Assembly (NCBI GenBank): GCA_023426125.1
Contig: JAFABI010000051.1
Coordinates: forward strand, 14,556-78,555
Source of the DNA: Bacillota bacterium
GTDB lineage: Bacteria; Bacillota; Clostridia; Acetivibrionales; DTU013
Reading direction: 5' to 3'
DNA: 64,000 nt
The position numbers were made by a program, and so were the translations under genes. Below, in pieces: positions 17,214 through 26,881 of the stretch. Numbering within the stretch: the first letter of the stretch is position 1; each line of letters begins with the position of its first letter. The notes under the pieces are model-generated. The model was not told the origin of the DNA. It saw only the letters and a program-made list of their open reading frames with translations, and did not search any database.

Positions 17214-19181
17214 CTATTTCCTCCGGCGTATCCAGACAAGCATTTCTCCCGGCTCTCTGTTTCCCCACAGATAGTATGGGACAGCTTTGAGTCCCACTTC
17301 GTCGCCAATGGCTGCATAAGGCTTATATAAACTGTCGTTCCATCCCTCCCGGGAGTCCCGTACCGCTTTCCCCCTTATCACGACTATGCCCTCCGGCAAG
17401 GTTTCATCGATCCCGGTTGTCAGTTCGGATCCTGCATCCAGGGAAAGAGCAGACAAATTTTCTCCGTTGTCGATTTCTTCCAGGCAGTATATCAATGGAC
17501 CTCTTTGAATGGCGACCTTCCCTGCATCGGCACGCACCTTTGGATTGGCCTTCATCAGCTCTATGGGCATCTCCATCCGAAGCTCCGCCTCATCTCCGGC
17601 CTTCCAATTCCGGTTAATCCGTACATATCCTCTTTCAATCCCTACAGTATGATCCGCCTTTTCCCCATTGATAAAGACAGACCATTTTTTACACCAGCCG
17701 GGAATACGCAGCGCCAGTGTAATTTCCTCCAATGCGGATGATACGACGGAAAGCTTTATATTACCATCCCACGGATACCTGTTGTCCTGACGGAGCACCA
17801 TCTTTTTTCCGTCCTTTTCTATTTCAGCTTCTCCCCCAATGTAGAGATGCGTGAAAATTGTATCCCCACTAATGGAATAGATGTACTGATTCAAGGATGC
17901 AAGCAGTCTGGCGATGTTTGGCGGGCAGCAGGCGCAGCCGAACCATTTTTGCCTGACCGGTTTGACATGGCGCCTGTCGGGGTTTTTTTCCGAGGCTTCC
18001 GGCCAAACCTCCAAAGGGTTGACATAAAAGAAATACTTGCCGTCACGGGACATGGATCCCAGCACAATGTTGTAGAGCACTCGCTCCATAACATCCGCAT
18101 ATTCGCTGTCCTGCTCCATTTGAAGCATCCTGTGGGCAAAAAAGACCAGGCCGATGGAAGCGCAGGACTCTGCATATACCGTGTCGTTAGGCAGGTCATA
18201 ATCGAAGGAAAATGCTTCACCGAACTTTGTGGACCCGATTCCTCCGGTGATATACATTTGTTTTCCAATAATATTTCTCCACAAGCGCCTGCATGTATCC
18301 AGCAGCTCCTTGTCACCGGTTTCACCGGCAAGGTCCGCCATACCGGTGTACATATAGGCAGCCCTTACGGCATGACCTACGGCAACCTCCTGTTCACGTA
18401 CAGGCTTATGTGCCTGATTGTATTCAAGCTTCAGCGGCTTGGACCTCTCCCTTTCACAATAGGAGCATCCTTTTCTTTCATATTTCTCACGCTCGATACT
18501 GAAAAAATTAGGCTCCCTTCCGCGTTCATCGATAAAATATTTGCTCAGTTTCAAGTATTTTTCGTTTCCGGTTGCCCTGTACAGCTTGACAAGCGCCAGT
18601 TCCACCTCCTGATGCCCGTCATACCCCCGGAGCTTTCCGGGCCCGGCTCCGAATACCGTATCGATATGATCGGCAAACCGGCACATCACGTCCAGCAGCT
18701 TTCTTTTGCCTGTTGCGTTATAATAGGCAACGGCAGCCTCCATCATATGTCCGGCAACATATAATTCATGGTTTTCGTACAGGTTTGTCCACTTTTTCCC
18801 GGGTTCCTTCAGAATATAATAGGTATCCAGATACCCATCCGGCTGCTGTGCCTTTTCAATCACATCGATGATTCCATCCGCAATTGCTTCCAGTTGGGGG
18901 TCGGGCTGTGTTTCCAGACTATATCCCACCGCCTCCAGCCATTTGGCTACATCACTGTCCTGAAACACGCGTCCGTAGAATTCCCCTTTTTCAAGACCTG
19001 CGGCAATCCGGAAATTCCTGACGGCACTGCTGGGCTCCGCTCCGGCAATAAGGTCGTTCAGAGCCTCCCACTGATAAGGTATTACCGTATTTCTCACCAG
19101 ATCCACATAGTGCGACCAGAATAAGTCCGATATGTGCACGTTTTTCATGGGAACCGGTTGAGAGGTTATATTTTGGGCCAC
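17214..19181 (-). CDS. GH127-family glycoside hydrolase (beta-L-arabinofuranosidase-like)
   Basis: This 655-residue protein is the full length of GH127/DUF1680 enzymes such as HypBA1. It has an N-terminal alpha/alpha barrel and C-terminal beta domains. The zinc and catalytic residues of the family are present: VYAESCAS near residue 340 (Glu-x-Cys) and WFGCACCPPN near residue 418 (two adjacent cysteines, one the presumed nucleophile). An additional cysteine pair, GCSYC, lies near residue 232. There is no signal peptide, so it would act on imported arabino-oligosaccharides, which fits the three flanking sugar importers. It has a GTG start with an AAAGGAG site. Confidence 0.9.
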   Translation of the reverse strand: MAQNITSQPVPMKNVHISDLFWSHYVDLVRNTVIPYQWEALNDLIAGAEPSSAVRNFRIAAGLEKGEFYGRVFQDSDVAKWLEAVGYSLETQPDPQLEAIADGIIDVIEKAQQPDGYLDTYYILKEPGKKWTNLYENHELYVAGHMMEAAVAYYNATGKRKLLDVMCRFADHIDTVFGAGPGKLRGYDGHQEVELALVKLYRATGNEKYLKLSKYFIDERGREPNFFSIEREKYERKGCSYCERERSKPLKLEYNQAHKPVREQEVAVGHAVRAAYMYTGMADLAGETGDKELLDTCRRLWRNIIGKQMYITGGIGSTKFGEAFSFDYDLPNDTVYAESCASIGLVFFAHRMLQMEQDSEYADVMERVLYNIVLGSMSRDGKYFFYVNPLEVWPEASEKNPDRRHVKPVRQKWFGCACCPPNIARLLASLNQYIYSISGDTIFTHLYIGGEAEIEKDGKKMVLRQDNRYPWDGNIKLSVVSSALEEITLALRIPGWCKKWSVFINGEKADHTVGIERGYVRINRNWKAGDEAELRMEMPIELMKANPKVRADAGKVAIQRGPLIYCLEEIDNGENLSALSLDAGSELTTGIDETLPEGIVVIRGKAVRDSREGWNDSLYKPYAAIGDEVGLKAVPYYLWGNREPGEMLVWIRRRK

Positions 19182-19248
19182 TTAAATACACTCCTTTATA
19201 AAAAATGCATACAGAGCTGCTAAAAATAGGATTATGCTATTAGTATGC

Positions 19249-19266
19249 CAGACAAATTTTTGCTTG
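19249..19266. promoter_or_regulatory. possible operator upstream of the GH127 gene
   Basis: GACAA and TTGTC form an inverted repeat around an A/T-rich centre, about 70 bases upstream of the GH127 start. A regulator site is possible; there is no other evidence. Confidence 0.25.
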
Positions 19267-19331
19267 TCGGTAGACAAAATGCACAAAAGGTTGAAAATAT
19301 TGATTTTGTTATTGCAAAGCTTAACCAAGCA

Positions 19332-19362
19332 AAGGGATGAAAAGACGTGCTCCTCATCCCTT
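19332..19362 (-). terminator. hairpin after the first LplC-like gene
   Basis: AAGGGATGA (19332-19340) pairs with TCATCCCTT (19354-19362). It lies about 60 bases past the permease stop with only a short T-rich tail, so it is a weak terminator or an mRNA 3' end. Confidence 0.5.
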
Positions 19363-19422
19363 CAGCCTCTCTCAATAAGCCTTTTCCAAGAACAATTATC
19401 CAAATACGGCGTCGTGCCGCGC

Positions 19423-20322
19423 TTATCCTTTTACCGATCCTATGGTTAATCCTCCTACGAAATATTTCTGGAAAAACGGATAGGAAAGAGCGATGGGTAT
19501 TGTTACAACCATTGTTGTTGCAGCTCTCATGGACTGGGGAGATATGTTGCTGAACCTGCGGTCTTTAAACACGTCATTTGTCGCCTGTCCCGCAGCCTGA
19601 GTCTCAAGCAGCATTCTCCTGAGGAAAACCTGGAGAGTATCCCAGTTTCCGCCGGGATTGTATATCATGCAATCAAACCACGAATTCCAGTGTTCGACAG
19701 ACAGATAAACGGCAATCGCCGCATACACAGGGATCGACATGGGTACGACAAGCTTCCAGTAGATCCTTATTTCCGAACATCCGTCAATTCTGGCCGCTTC
19801 AAAAAGGGATTCGGGCAGATTCTGAATAAACGAAGCCATCAGCAGCATGTAATAAGCATTAATGATATTGGGAAGCCAATATACGGTGAATGTATCAATC
19901 ATATGCAATCTTACGGTCAACAGATAATATGGGATAACGCCGACGCTTACATACATTGTCATCAAGTAAAGCAGCCTCATAAACTTTCTTCCGGAGAAGT
20001 GCCTGATGGATACTACATAGGAAAGCAGACCGGTACAGAAAAGACAGGTGCCCGTACCGACCAAAACTCTTAAAACGGAAATAACCGTCGCTTTTAAAAG
20101 CTTATTGTTTTCAAATAATAAAGCATAGGACTGGATAGAAAATATCCTCGGCCAGAAATACAAGCCTCCCCTGGCCGAATCGATTCCATCGTTGAAAGAG
20201 TAGACTAATTGGTTCCAAAAAGGATATACTACCAAAAAGGTAAAAATCAAAAGGATCGTCACATTAAATACATCAAAAATTTTACTCCCCAAGCCTCTTT
20301 TTAAATATGACCTTGCATACAT
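19423..20322 (-). CDS. LplC-like ABC transporter permease
   Basis: This 299-residue protein has six predicted membrane spans and an EAA loop (LFEAARIDGCSEIRIYWKLVVP near residues 180-200). It ends FVGGLTIGSVKG, typical of LplC/YtcP permeases. It is the third gene of the binding protein-LplB-LplC operon. Its paralogue is at 26882-27778. LplC-type permeases import oligosaccharides such as oligogalacturonides or arabinoxylan fragments and use a shared ATPase. The start has a GGAGG site, 12 bases after the preceding stop. Confidence 0.88.
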   Translation of the reverse strand: MYARSYLKRGLGSKIFDVFNVTILLIFTFLVVYPFWNQLVYSFNDGIDSARGGLYFWPRIFSIQSYALLFENNKLLKATVISVLRVLVGTGTCLFCTGLLSYVVSIRHFSGRKFMRLLYLMTMYVSVGVIPYYLLTVRLHMIDTFTVYWLPNIINAYYMLLMASFIQNLPESLFEAARIDGCSEIRIYWKLVVPMSIPVYAAIAVYLSVEHWNSWFDCMIYNPGGNWDTLQVFLRRMLLETQAAGQATNDVFKDRRFSNISPQSMRAATTMVVTIPIALSYPFFQKYFVGGLTIGSVKG

Positions 20323-20334
20323 GCTTCTTCCTCC

Positions 20335-21294
20335 TCAGAATATTGCCGCATCCGCAAATTTCTTGGCAGCACGGTTGGCTGCAAAAATTAGAATTACACT
20401 GACAACGGATTTAAAAAGGCTTACGGCAGTAGAAAATGAATAACGTCCAAGCTGTATGCCGTACCGGTAGGAAAACGTGTCAAAAACCTCATAATAATCC
20501 TTTGTCATGGCATTGCCCAACAGCAGCTGCTGTTCAAAACCCGCATTCAAAATACCGCCGATTCTGAGGATCCAAAGAAGGACGATTGTAGTAGCAATAC
20601 CGGGTAAAGTAATATGCCATATCAGTCCGAATCTCCCAAGCCCGTCAACAACTCCCGCCTGGTATAGCTCCTCGTCGATGCCTGCGATGGCGGAAAGATA
20701 AATAATAGACGACCACCCGACCCCTTTCCATACGTTGGCGATGGTGAGCAGCCACCAGAAATATTGCCCCGTGCCGAGAAAATTTACAGATTCCTGGACA
20801 AAGCCCAGCTTGAGAAGAAGCTCGTTGATAAGCCCTTCGGATCCCAGCAAGGAGAAGATAAGGCTTGCGGCGACCACCCATGAAATGAAGTTGGGCAGAT
20901 AGGACATGGTCTGTACGGTTTTTTTGAAATATTTCAACCTGAGCTCATTGATAAGCAGAGCTAAAATGATTGGCGCAGGAAATCCGATCAGTATTTGAAG
21001 CCCGCTGATGGCAAGCGTATTTCTCGTGATTAGCAAAAAGCTCGGCGAATTAAAAAATTCTTCGAAATGTTTTAACCCCACCCACTTGCTTCCATGGATA
21101 GGCTCCCCGGGATAGTAGTCCATAAACGCAACAATTAGTTCATACATGGGGTAATAGGCAAAAATCAAAACAAAAATAATCATGGGAATACAGATCGCCC
21201 ATAATTGCCTTTCCTTTTTGACTCTTGTCCACACCCTCTGGAATAACGGCTTTTCCTTCTTGATAAAGGCATTCACCTGTACCGGATTGTTCAT
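20335..21294 (-). CDS. LplB-like ABC transporter permease
   Basis: This protein of about 319 residues has an N-terminal cytoplasmic extension, six membrane segments and the EAA-type loop YQAGVVDGLGRFGLIWHITLP near residues 215-235. It is the first permease of the operon and the paralogue of 27788-28747. The ATG at 21294 gives better spacing from GGGAGA than the TTG at 21303. It dimerises with the LplC-like protein encoded next. Confidence 0.88.
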   Translation of the reverse strand: MNNPVQVNAFIKKEKPLFQRVWTRVKKERQLWAICIPMIIFVLIFAYYPMYELIVAFMDYYPGEPIHGSKWVGLKHFEEFFNSPSFLLITRNTLAISGLQILIGFPAPIILALLINELRLKYFKKTVQTMSYLPNFISWVVAASLIFSLLGSEGLINELLLKLGFVQESVNFLGTGQYFWWLLTIANVWKGVGWSSIIYLSAIAGIDEELYQAGVVDGLGRFGLIWHITLPGIATTIVLLWILRIGGILNAGFEQQLLLGNAMTKDYYEVFDTFSYRYGIQLGRYSFSTAVSLFKSVVSVILIFAANRAAKKFADAAIF

Positions 21295-21344
21295 ACGCTT
21301 CAATCTCCCTTGAAAATGTATACCGTGTAAATGTGTAATTAAAG

Positions 21345-21395
21345 ATACAGAGGGAGGAAATATCCTCCTAAGAGGTAAATCAACTCCCTCTGTAT
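21345..21395 (-). terminator. intercistronic hairpin in the first Lpl operon
   Basis: ATACAGAGGGAG (21345-21356) pairs perfectly with CTCCCTCTGTAT (21384-21395). A competing inner hairpin is formed by GGAGGAAATATCCTCC (21353-21368). There is no U-tract. It lies 10 bases after the binding-protein stop and probably sets the binding-protein to permease ratio. Confidence 0.75.
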
Positions 21396-21404
21396 GTCAA
21401 ACGA

Positions 21405-23123
21405 TTATTTCCAGCTGTCCAGAATCCTCTTGTATTCTTTCGTTACGTATGCCTCAAAATCCTTCAAGCCGGCTTTATTCGCTTTCTCTCTCATTTTCAT
21501 GAATTCCTGCTCACATTGCGCCTCCGTCTTCGACATAACTGCCGTTGCAAAACCTGCATCCGCAATGTCAAAAACTGTCTGTCGTATGGTCGCTACGGGG
21601 TCATCCGCCGGGAAAGTGATTAAATAGGCCGCCGTGTTATCAAAAACCGTCCCCTTCACATTGTCCTCGTCAACCTTGCGCCACTTGTTCGCATCTACGA
21701 TCTCCTTGACGGAGTCAACCCAGAAGCAGGTGCCGTCCGGGAACTGCTGGTTCGGGTATACAACTCCGTATTGCGTATAACCCAAGGCCGTAAGCTTATC
21801 CCAATCGACGGTTTGATCGATGATCGCATTCTTCACGGTTTCGTTCCAGGTAAATTTCTTATAATCCGTCGGATCGCTGTTCCAGACCGAATCGGCTTCA
21901 TTCGGCAGTCCCCAGCCGAACACCCTGGCGCCCCATGGCGTATTCATATAGTCAAACCATTTCATAACGGCTTCCGGCTGTTTGCACTTGTCGGTGATGG
22001 CAGTAAAGCCATATCCCGTCGTAGAATCCGGAGTGAGGGTTGCGCTTTCTATCTCGGGTATTTTCATGTTATGCAGGACATACCGCATGTTATCGTCATA
22101 GGCTTCGCCATAGGATTTTTGCCATTTCTCGGCGCCATACTGGGAGTTTTCCCACTTCCTTACAATGCTGCCCGCATATCTTTCGTTCATTACCCTGGCT
22201 CCCCAGTCTTCAAACAGCTGGGTAAAGGAATCCGGGTCAAGCATGCCTTCCCTGTAGACCTTGTTCAGCCATTTTGTAAATTGCAGCCCTTCATCCGTAT
22301 TGATCCAGTAAGTCCTGCTGTTGTCTTCGCCTGTCTTCCAATCCCACTGCAGCCCCCAGAAGCCGCCAAGTCTGGTATACGGCCTTGTATAATTGCCATT
22401 TACCTTGTATTCGCCTAAGGCAAATACCTTCTCGCCGTTTTTGTTTTGGGGGTGCTTTTCTACCAGTTTCTTCAATACATCATAGTATTCATCCGGCGTT
22501 GAAAAGCTAGGGGCCCCGATTTCCTGATACCAGTCATAGCGGACCGATGCTCCGAAAGCGGCAACCGGCAGCGAGCCCCATCCGTCAGGAATACCGTAAA
22601 CGTTGCCATCGGCGCTTTTAAACCGGCCTAAAAGGTCTCCCATGGCACTTTTGACGTTGGGACCGTACTGCTCGATCAATGGAGTGAGATTTTGTAGTTT
22701 TCCCATGCTTATCCACTTGTCGAAATCGGCCCTCAGCATAAGCGCGACCACTTCAGGGTAGGTACCTGACGCGAGCATCATGGTCAATCTTTGGGCACGG
22801 TCATTTTCATCGTTCATTCGTGTGATCTTCATATTGAATTTTTCAAGCAGGAATTTGTCATATTTGGATTCACCCGGCACCCCGAATTTATCCATATCGG
22901 TCTGGGATAATTGCCCTCCTAAAAACGTTATCTCAAGAGTTTTTTCAGGTACCTCCCAACCAAATTCGTTGAGCTTTGGCGTCGCCCCTTCCGTGGAAGC
23001 ACTCCCCTGTGTCGTACCCGAAGCCGTCGTTGTCTGATCTGCCTGACCATTATCGGAGCCGCAGCTTGACAGCATCGTCAGCATCAACCCCAATGCAAGA
23101 ATGATACAAACCAGTTTTTTCAT
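21405..23123 (-). CDS. LplA-like extracellular solute-binding lipoprotein
   Basis: At 572 residues it is the usual length of LplA/YtcQ binding proteins. A signal peptide ends in the lipobox LSSC near residue 20, followed by a Gln/Thr/Ser-rich linker. The fold contains KLNEFGWEVPEKTLEIT, MASGTYPEVV, GWGLPNEADSVW and an aromatic-rich ligand region. It is the first gene of its operon, driven by the promoter at 23160-23188, and is paralogous to 28903-30570. It captures an oligosaccharide outside the membrane. Confidence 0.88.
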   Translation of the reverse strand: MKKLVCIILALGLMLTMLSSCGSDNGQADQTTTASGTTQGSASTEGATPKLNEFGWEVPEKTLEITFLGGQLSQTDMDKFGVPGESKYDKFLLEKFNMKITRMNDENDRAQRLTMMLASGTYPEVVALMLRADFDKWISMGKLQNLTPLIEQYGPNVKSAMGDLLGRFKSADGNVYGIPDGWGSLPVAAFGASVRYDWYQEIGAPSFSTPDEYYDVLKKLVEKHPQNKNGEKVFALGEYKVNGNYTRPYTRLGGFWGLQWDWKTGEDNSRTYWINTDEGLQFTKWLNKVYREGMLDPDSFTQLFEDWGARVMNERYAGSIVRKWENSQYGAEKWQKSYGEAYDDNMRYVLHNMKIPEIESATLTPDSTTGYGFTAITDKCKQPEAVMKWFDYMNTPWGARVFGWGLPNEADSVWNSDPTDYKKFTWNETVKNAIIDQTVDWDKLTALGYTQYGVVYPNQQFPDGTCFWVDSVKEIVDANKWRKVDEDNVKGTVFDNTAAYLITFPADDPVATIRQTVFDIADAGFATAVMSKTEAQCEQEFMKMREKANKAGLKDFEAYVTKEYKRILDSWK

Positions 23124-23159
23124 ATTACCCCTCCTTAAAGATTTTTTACTTATAGTAAT

Positions 23160-23188
23160 AACATAACAGTTTAGAAAGACAATGTCAG
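23160..23188 (-). promoter_or_regulatory. promoter of the first Lpl operon
   Basis: On the minus strand CTGACA (23188-23183), a 17-base spacer and TATGTT (23165-23160) lie about 40 bases before the start codon. The -35 box is part of a 17-base element, 23183-23199, that recurs at the second Lpl operon (30633-30649). A further minus-strand pair, TTGCTT-17-TATAAT, is upstream at 23257-23285. Confidence 0.65.
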
Positions 23189-23256
23189 TTAAATATCTTG
23201 TTTTTTAGTGTAAAATCATTGTCAAAGGAGAAAATTTATTTTTTTTGTATAGTGTA

Positions 23257-23285
23257 ATTATAAGTTATACTGTCATTGAAAGCAA
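23257..23285 (-). promoter_or_regulatory. distal promoter upstream of the first Lpl operon
   Basis: TTGCTT, 17 bases, TATAAT on the minus strand. It is embedded in a block (about 23241-23300) that closely resembles the region upstream of the second yesM-like gene (about 33113-33172). Confidence 0.55.
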
Positions 23286-23370
23286 TTCAAATAGTTATTA
23301 ACCTATGTAAAAACACCGCTAATAACAATACCAGGGACAATAAGCAGTTTATTGATTTATGACCGCTTTT

Positions 23371-24906
23371 CTATATATTCGTATATATTTTATTTCGATA
23401 TTGATTGGGAGTGACTCCTGTCAGCTTTTTAAAAATTTTATAATAGTATTTTTCATCTAAAAAGCCCACGCTTTCCGCAACTTCATAAATTCTATACTGT
23501 GGCTGCATCAACAGGATTTTTGATTTCTCAATGCGTATTTTCTGTAAATAATCTGAAAAATACATGCCTGTTTCCCGTTTAAACATATTACTCAAATAGC
23601 ACGCGTTTATGTTGATATATTTGGCAACTTCCTCCAGGGAGATATTCTTATGGTAATTGATCTCGATATATTTTATTACTGCATTGATTCTGTTGGTATG
23701 GTTTGCTGAAAGAGTATCATTTTTGTTTATACCGATGCTCTGGAAGATTTGTTTTATATTCAGCTGTAAATTTGCGAGAGTTTCTGCAGAATAGCAAATA
23801 TCCTCCATATTAAAATTCATTTTGACATAGCTTCTTTTACTTTGCGACATATGATAAACAATAAAATTATCGATTGAATTCTTTATCAGGTCAGGTGTCA
23901 AAGGAGAAAGGCTATACAAAAAATTAAATAAATGATCAATGCTCATATTGATTTCATAGGGATTTTCAGCATTTATGGCATTGGTCATTTCCTGATAAAA
24001 AGCATTCAATGCAGGGCTTGTAACCTGTATGTCCCTTACTTGGGAATAGGTATGGACATGTTGCAATGAATTGGTCAGCCGGAAAGCCAACGCTTTCTTT
24101 GACTGCCTGACCAATTCAGGCAATTCGGCTCTTTCAATACAACACTCGCTTAAACCGCAGTATACGTCAGCCATGCGGTCACTTGCAGGTTTAATAATAA
24201 ATTGGTTAATAAGCCCCGGTAAGACTTCATTTAACGGCTTATCCATATTTATCAGACAGAGGATTGTATTTTGATTGTAGGTATATCTAAATAAAATATC
24301 CAGTTGATGCCTGCAATTATCCAAAATATTCATTATCAATTGCATATCGGATCTGCAGTAAATGGAAAGAATAGCCATGTATTCTTTTTTGCAGCCAATA
24401 CCTGCATTCGATAAAGTAAAATCCAGGTCAATGGTACTATGGTAACCCTCCAGTATTTCTTTCAAAATATTTGAGTAATATTCCCTTAGCTTTTCTTCAC
24501 TTTTCTCTTTCCTGAGATTTTCTTCATTTTCGCGTTCAAGCTGTTCCAAAAGCCTATTCAGTATAATGGATAGTTTTTCTTTTTCGATAGGCTTAAGAAG
24601 ATACTCCGATACATTATAGCTGATGGCCTTTTGTGCAAAAGAAAATTCACTGTAGCCGCTGATGATGATGAATTTAATTTCCGGGTTGGTTTTCTTTACC
24701 TGTTCAATAAAAGCAAGCCCGTTCATTAACGGCATTTTTATATCGGTGATCACTATATGTGGTTTATACTCGGCTGTCACCCTTAATGCATCCAGTCCAT
24801 TTTCCGCTTCAACGATATCTGCCAGAGGCAGCTCCATTTTTTTGATTATTTTTACCAACCCTTTTCTTATGGTATGATCATCCTCAATAATCAACAGACG
24901 GTACAA
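23371..24906 (-). CDS. YesN-like response regulator with AraC output domain
   Basis: This 511-residue protein has a receiver domain (LIIEDDHTIRKGL, phosphoacceptor in ITDIKMPLMNG, switch lysine in LLKPIEK), a long helical middle part and a C-terminal AraC domain (SLEEVAKYININACYLSNMFK, then FKKLTGVTPNQYR). The likely start is TTG 24906 behind AGGGGG, because the receiver domain begins there and the paralogue at 35048 begins at the same point. It follows the sensor gene by 27 bases and lies between two Lpl operons, its probable targets. Confidence 0.88.
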   Translation of the reverse strand: MYRLLIIEDDHTIRKGLVKIIKKMELPLADIVEAENGLDALRVTAEYKPHIVITDIKMPLMNGLAFIEQVKKTNPEIKFIIISGYSEFSFAQKAISYNVSEYLLKPIEKEKLSIILNRLLEQLERENEENLRKEKSEEKLREYYSNILKEILEGYHSTIDLDFTLSNAGIGCKKEYMAILSIYCRSDMQLIMNILDNCRHQLDILFRYTYNQNTILCLINMDKPLNEVLPGLINQFIIKPASDRMADVYCGLSECCIERAELPELVRQSKKALAFRLTNSLQHVHTYSQVRDIQVTSPALNAFYQEMTNAINAENPYEINMSIDHLFNFLYSLSPLTPDLIKNSIDNFIVYHMSQSKRSYVKMNFNMEDICYSAETLANLQLNIKQIFQSIGINKNDTLSANHTNRINAVIKYIEINYHKNISLEEVAKYININACYLSNMFKRETGMYFSDYLQKIRIEKSKILLMQPQYRIYEVAESVGFLDEKYYYKIFKKLTGVTPNQYRNKIYTNI

Positions 24907-24933
24907 TGTGTACTCCCCCTCTCCACACACTGA

Positions 24934-26751
24934 TCATAATCCGATTATTTCTGAAGCAGGAATGCTTACTATGATTGTAGTACCTCCATTTTTTACGCTA
25001 TACGCTCTCACCCCGAACTCGTCCCCATAAAATAATTTAATCCTCCTGCTTACATTGACCAGTCCTATACTGCTGCCATATAAGTGTTTTGGAGTATCGC
25101 ATACTTTCCTGTCCAACATTTCGTTCAATTGTTTATGCCTGGCTTCATCGATTCCCAAACCATCATCCCGTATTGAAAGTGAAATCACATCATTGATTCT
25201 TTCACCGGTTACATTTATGTGAAGTAAATTCTGACTGTCTCCCAATCCATGAAAAATACAGTTCTCAATAATGGGCTGCAGCACAAGATTCAGAATCTTG
25301 TTGCCGCATATCTCCTCATCTACATCATAGCTTATCTTTATCCTATTATTTCTTATACGATTTTGCAGTTTAACATACTTTCCTATGTTATCCAACTCAT
25401 TACCGATATTGATCAAATGGGTTTCCGTGTGTATGTTTTGACGTAAAAGGTTGCCTAGAGCAGTAAGTCCGTCCGATATTTCTTCTTCGTCGTGAAGCTC
25501 TGCCGTCATCTTTAAAGATTCCAGCGTATTATAGATGAAATGCGGTTTTATCTGGGATTGCAGCGCGGCAAGCTCCGCCTGCTTTTGAGATATTTCCACC
25601 ATATAAACCTTGTTAATCAGTTCGTGTATCCGGGCAGCCATGATGTTGAAGTCGCCGCACAGCTTGTCAAGCTCGTCCGAGCCCACGACAGATATCCTTG
25701 TATTAAAATCGCCCTCCTGGAATTTGTGGAAAGCACTTGTTAATTTTTTTATTTTTTTTGTAAACACATTGCCGAGAGTCACTGCCAAAATAATAAGAAA
25801 AATAAAAGTTATCGTTATTGTATAGAGGAAGCTTTTTACTGATTTATCCGATATGTCTTTGATCTCGGTTTCAGGTATAATACCTACGATATATGCATTT
25901 AATCTGTCAATTTTATTGAAGCTTATCGTATAGTCTATATTGTCAAATGTATATTGATACCTTCCTTTCGATTCGGATAAAATATTTATAAAGCGATCGT
26001 TTTGGATTAATGATTTTACGATGGGAGCTTCATTACCGGTTATTATTTCGTTTTTATTGTTTAGAACTGCCAAAAAGCCGCTGTTCCCTATAGGGGAAAG
26101 ATTCAGGGAACTATATAAAACCTGGGGTTTTATTTGCAGCTCCGCATACGATAGATTTTTCTTATATAATAGCGTTATCGTACAAAACAAAGAATATACA
26201 TGAGAGGAATTATCGGTATTGTCAAAGCCTCTATAAGGCCTCTGGATATGGTACTTCTCCCAATAGGGCAGACCCAGCCTGGTTTTATCTCTCATTTCCT
26301 TGAACCAATTTTGATTTTCAAAAGCAGACGCATAGGTAAAGACATCAATCTCGGAAATACTACGGTTGAAGGTCAACACGTTGATCTTGTTAATATCCGG
26401 ATTGGTGTTTTTAATCCATTCAAACAACGGTATTACTTTATTTGTCAAATTATTGTAGGAATCCATGCTTAAAGGATTGTACCGCTCATTCAAAAATGAA
26501 GTCAGTGAAGTATTTGAGGAAAGTTGAAAGGCGACCTTTTCAACGGTATTCAAGGTTTCGTTTATATTGTTCACTTCCTGGTTCAGTCTCTGGTCGATCA
26601 TTGTTGACGAGTTTTCAATATAGGTCAGCAGGAATTGCTTATAAATAATCATACTGCTTATAATCAGCGGAATAGTTATAAGCAGTATGTACGAAAACAA
26701 CAGCTTTGTCCTGAAACTGGTATTTTTTAAGTTTTTATATTTCTTAAGCAT
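24934..26751 (-). CDS. YesM-like sensor histidine kinase
   Basis: At about 605 residues it has a first membrane helix near residues 15-38, an extracellular dCACHE-like sensor region to about residue 290, a second helix, a HAMP linker (FQEGDFNTRISVVGSDELDKL) and a His_kinase domain with the phosphoacceptor in QIKPHFIYNTLESLK. The C-terminal ATPase contains DDGLGID. The ATG at 26751 follows GGAGG and is preferred to an upstream start. YesM-type kinases sense extracellular sugars or their binding proteins. It is paired with the YesN-like gene downstream. Confidence 0.88.
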   Translation of the reverse strand: MLKKYKNLKNTSFRTKLLFSYILLITIPLIISSMIIYKQFLLTYIENSSTMIDQRLNQEVNNINETLNTVEKVAFQLSSNTSLTSFLNERYNPLSMDSYNNLTNKVIPLFEWIKNTNPDINKINVLTFNRSISEIDVFTYASAFENQNWFKEMRDKTRLGLPYWEKYHIQRPYRGFDNTDNSSHVYSLFCTITLLYKKNLSYAELQIKPQVLYSSLNLSPIGNSGFLAVLNNKNEIITGNEAPIVKSLIQNDRFINILSESKGRYQYTFDNIDYTISFNKIDRLNAYIVGIIPETEIKDISDKSVKSFLYTITITFIFLIILAVTLGNVFTKKIKKLTSAFHKFQEGDFNTRISVVGSDELDKLCGDFNIMAARIHELINKVYMVEISQKQAELAALQSQIKPHFIYNTLESLKMTAELHDEEEISDGLTALGNLLRQNIHTETHLINIGNELDNIGKYVKLQNRIRNNRIKISYDVDEEICGNKILNLVLQPIIENCIFHGLGDSQNLLHINVTGERINDVISLSIRDDGLGIDEARHKQLNEMLDRKVCDTPKHLYGSSIGLVNVSRRIKLFYGDEFGVRAYSVKNGGTTIIVSIPASEIIGL

Positions 26752-26881
26752 ATAGCCTCCGGACATATGATTTTTATTACTTTCGAACACCTATACCAGG
26801 GCATATGTAATTGTTTCCGGTTTTTTAGCAAATCTTGTCCGGTTTCATATCTTATGTAAAATTCTTATGTAAAATATTATA

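Noticed and set aside
17847..18764. 305-codon plus-strand frame opposite the GH127 gene
   Set aside because: Shadow frame without a start site; the minus-strand protein is full length and motif-complete.
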